Assembly: GCF_014133895.1 (NCBI RefSeq)
Contig: NC_050728.1
Span: 868,001-932,000 of the forward strand
Source of the DNA: Torulaspora globosa
Lineage: Eukaryota; Ascomycota; Saccharomycetes; Saccharomycetales; Saccharomycetaceae
Length of the DNA: 64,000 bases
Direction: 5' to 3'
The translations under genes and the position numbers were made by a program. This document shows positions 61,781-64,000 of this stretch, in pieces (within the stretch, counting starts at the first letter, position 1; each line of letters opens with the position of its first letter). The notes below the pieces were generated by a model that did not search any database, was not told the DNA's origin, and saw nothing but the letters and a program-made list of their open reading frames with translations.

Positions 61781-63190
61781 ATGGCCGGAGAAATTATAAC
61801 AATCCAAGTTGGACAATGTGGTAATCAAATGGGTAAGCACTTTTGGTCCCAGTTGGCTAGAGAACATGGGATTGGGAAAGACGGTCAGAGCCTGGACAAT
61901 AGTGGTGATGCTCGAGATGATGACACAAACCCATTTTTCAAGCTAAACGAAGGAAATAGATACACTCCGAGAGCTTTGATGCTTGATTTGGAACCTAGCG
62001 CGATCCAGGATGTTCAGAACGCTTTTCCCGGATTTTTTGACCCAAGAAGCATGTGGATATCTCCAGAGGAACTAGGTGCCGGAAACTCGTGGTCTAAAGG
62101 TTACGATTATGGCCTTGCTAATCAAGATGCGCTTCTAAACATGATAGATAAGGAAGTTGACGCAACAGAGAACTTCGAAGGGTTCCAGCTGCTGCATTCC
62201 GTCGCTGGCGGCACCGGATCAGGCTTGGGATCCAGTCTCTTGGAAGCGATATCCGATAGGTTCCCCAAAAAGTTCCTTACGACGTATTCTGTATTCCCTA
62301 GCGATGAATCTGAAGTGGTCATTCAGCCTTATAACACCATTTTAACTCTTAGGAGGCTTGAAGAGAATAGCGATGCATCAGTCGTATTTGACAACAACGC
62401 CCTCCTGAACCTCACGAGCAGGGTCTTTAGAGATCCTTACACGAGCTATCTGCATACAAACCAGCTAATATCCGCAGCGATGTCAGCCATAACCAATTCA
62501 ATTCGATTTCCAAGCTATATGTACAACTCTCTCCCCAGCATATTCTCGACTCTGGTGCCAACTCCGGAGCTTCATTTCCTGGTTCCAAGCTTCACGCCTT
62601 TCACCTCTGATTACGTTACTGGGGGGAAAGAACCTAAGAGTAATACTGCTTATGATGTGCTCCTAGATTTATTTGATGGTTCAAGTTCTCTCGTATCAAG
62701 CAGCATTGATAATCCAACCTATCTGAACGTTCTATGCTCAGTGATTGGTACAACTGAGCAGAATGACGTTTTGCGAGCCATTGCAAAAGCACAGCAGCGT
62801 TTAAACTTTGCTCCTTGGTCGTTCTCGTCGGTCCATGTGAATGTTGGAAGACAATCGCCTTATCTGTCAGATCAGACTCGTCATAGCTACACAAATGGTC
62901 TCATGCTGGCAAATACAACAGCTATAACATCTTTGTTTACTAAGACATGCACCACTTTTGATAAGATCTTCTCCAAAGGTGCCTTTCTGAACACTTTCAA
63001 GGATGGTAAGATGTTTCAAAATGGTTGGGATGAGTTTGTAGAGTCCCGGCAGGTGGTGGAGGATCTAACTGAAGAATACATGGCCTCTGAACAAGAAACG
63101 TACCTTGACGGCGTGCTATTAGAGGATGAAAATATGGTGGATCATATCGATACAGGGTTCGATGCGGATGGCGATGACAATATTATATGA
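61781..63190 (+). CDS. TUB4: Gamma-tubulin
   Basis: 469 residues (S. cerevisiae Tub4 473). The N-terminal EIITIQVGQCGNQMG is the gamma-tubulin form of the nucleotide-binding loop; the GTP signature AGGTGSGLGSS is at about 142-152. The M-loop and C-terminal helices are present, and the C-terminus is acidic (GFDADGDDNII), longer than in animals, as in budding yeast. With Spc97 and Spc98 it nucleates microtubules at the spindle pole body. Matches YLR212C, next to COP1. Convergent with LDB17, with 87 bp between the stops. Confidence 0.97.
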   Translation: MAGEIITIQVGQCGNQMGKHFWSQLAREHGIGKDGQSLDNSGDARDDDTNPFFKLNEGNRYTPRALMLDLEPSAIQDVQNAFPGFFDPRSMWISPEELGAGNSWSKGYDYGLANQDALLNMIDKEVDATENFEGFQLLHSVAGGTGSGLGSSLLEAISDRFPKKFLTTYSVFPSDESEVVIQPYNTILTLRRLEENSDASVVFDNNALLNLTSRVFRDPYTSYLHTNQLISAAMSAITNSIRFPSYMYNSLPSIFSTLVPTPELHFLVPSFTPFTSDYVTGGKEPKSNTAYDVLLDLFDGSSSLVSSSIDNPTYLNVLCSVIGTTEQNDVLRAIAKAQQRLNFAPWSFSSVHVNVGRQSPYLSDQTRHSYTNGLMLANTTAITSLFTKTCTTFDKIFSKGAFLNTFKDGKMFQNGWDEFVESRQVVEDLTEEYMASEQETYLDGVLLEDENMVDHIDTGFDADGDDNII

Positions 63191-63277
63191 TATGCATAAA
63201 AGATCAAGATAATAAATTGTTTATAACTGCGAAGCAACTGTCCGTCAATATCATGCATACAGAGTAGATACCCTGGT

Positions 63278-64000
63278 TTATGGTGCCGGCGATGATGGAG
63301 TACTGCGCGTAATAGTTCTGGTCAGCCCCAATTTCCTAGAAGGTGGCGGAGGTGGAGGAGGTCTTGACTTGCGCCTTCCGAGGGACTCTGCCGAGTGCTC
63401 TAGTTCCTTGTTGTTGTATAAATTGTCTGATCTTTTGTCAGCCGTGGTTGGCATGGTGGTAATCGGAGTAATCCCTAAGCCACTAACGCTCGACTTCCTG
63501 CTTGTTGATGTATCAGAATCAAACGCGTCAGCCTCAGTTGCGAGACAATTAAGCCACTCCACACGGTCAAGTATTCGAGAAGCCAATTTTGCCGTTGTCC
63601 GATGTTCCTTCAATACCTTATCACTACTGCAGAAATTATCAACGGACGATAAATAAAGCAGTACTCTAACAAGATCATCTTTTCTGTAATGCGTCGTCGA
63701 CAATTGAGTGTTCACAAACAATGGCTCCATGATTCTTAAGAAGTAGTTTCTCAACGTTTCTTCATTTTCCGCTATGTTCTCAAGCTCCCTGATCAGCACA
63801 TCGACAAGGACGTTCAGATCGTTTAAATAGAAGAAGCTCTTGGCTATCCTGCCGCGATCCGCTGTCAAAATCAGGTAAAGAATCTTGCACATCATTATTT
63901 GCAGTGACTTGTCTTGCACTCTGTTGAATTTTAAGAGCAACAGCTCCGTAAACTTCGTCGTGACAGCATCATTAGTGAGATACACGAAGACTTTGTTTTC
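63278..64000 (-). CDS. LDB17: Endocytic regulator Ldb17, C-terminal part (window-truncated)
   Basis: 240 residues of the C-terminal half; the frame is open to the right edge with no start. Helical repeats of the SPIN90/Ldb17 family (KILYLILTADRGRIAKSFFY, NDLNVLVDVLIRELENI) come first, then a Ser/Thr-rich linker and a proline-rich end (RRKSRPPPPPPPSRKLG) that would bind SH3 domains. Ldb17 helps time actin assembly at endocytic sites at the cell cortex. The position next to COP1 matches YDL146W. The N-terminal half lies beyond the window. Confidence 0.88.
   Translation of the reverse strand, partial: ENKVFVYLTNDAVTTKFTELLLLKFNRVQDKSLQIMMCKILYLILTADRGRIAKSFFYLNDLNVLVDVLIRELENIAENEETLRNYFLRIMEPLFVNTQLSTTHYRKDDLVRVLLYLSSVDNFCSSDKVLKEHRTTAKLASRILDRVEWLNCLATEADAFDSDTSTSRKSSVSGLGITPITTMPTTADKRSDNLYNNKELEHSAESLGRRKSRPPPPPPPSRKLGLTRTITRSTPSSPAP

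Overview
This is eukaryotic DNA from a budding yeast of the family Saccharomycetaceae. The genes are compact and mostly intronless. Nearly every one is recognisable as the ortholog of a named Saccharomyces cerevisiae gene, often at almost identical protein length. The gene order is that expected of a lineage that did not undergo the yeast whole-genome duplication (WGD): genes that lie on two separate S. cerevisiae chromosomes are interleaved here in single copy. A Torulaspora/Zygosaccharomyces/Lachancea-type species fits, but I cannot name the species from sequence alone.

Region 1 (1-14.97 kb) merges the S. cerevisiae chromosome V-left and chromosome X tracks: UTR4 (cut by the window edge), cytochrome c (CYC1/CYC7), UTR2, the NAD(H) kinase UTR1/YEF1, GDA1, ISY1, YEL043W, IES6, GLY1, a single fumarate reductase (OSM1/FRD1) and TCA17. 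A DUF676 lipase (14.96-16.63 kb) overlaps the tail of TCA17 on the other strand and marks a synteny break.

Region 2 (17.0-36.2 kb) merges two segments of S. cerevisiae chromosome IV-left: an unrecognised gene at the YDL186W position, PP2A catalytic subunit (PPH21/22), an OHCU decarboxylase of the urate pathway, RDI1, RBS1, UFD2, RPL35, ARF1, NUS1, the glucose sensor SNF3/RGT2 and SEC31.

Region 3 (36.8-64 kb) merges chromosome IV-left with chromosome XII: COA4, SCM3, CPR6, RPO21 (RNA polymerase II largest subunit with its heptad CTD), BPL1, CRD1, CCT4, CDC123, FRE1, YDL144C, CRR1, COP1, TUB4 and LDB17 (cut by the window edge).

The genes are unrelated housekeeping functions, not a pathway cluster. 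They cover transcription, the secretory pathway (ARF1, SEC31, COP1, GDA1, TCA17, NUS1), cell-wall transglycosylases (UTR2, CRR1), mitochondrial and redox functions, and the cytoskeleton. Three introns are supported or proposed: a one-codon first exon in RPL35, a proposed 76-nt intron in RBS1, and a candidate 5'UTR intron in ARF1. I found no tRNA, rRNA, transposon, LTR or CRISPR. Many true starts lie inside longer open frames that open at non-ATG codons; I chose the ATG that matches the family start. All calls rest on reading the sequence and recalled family knowledge; no search was run.
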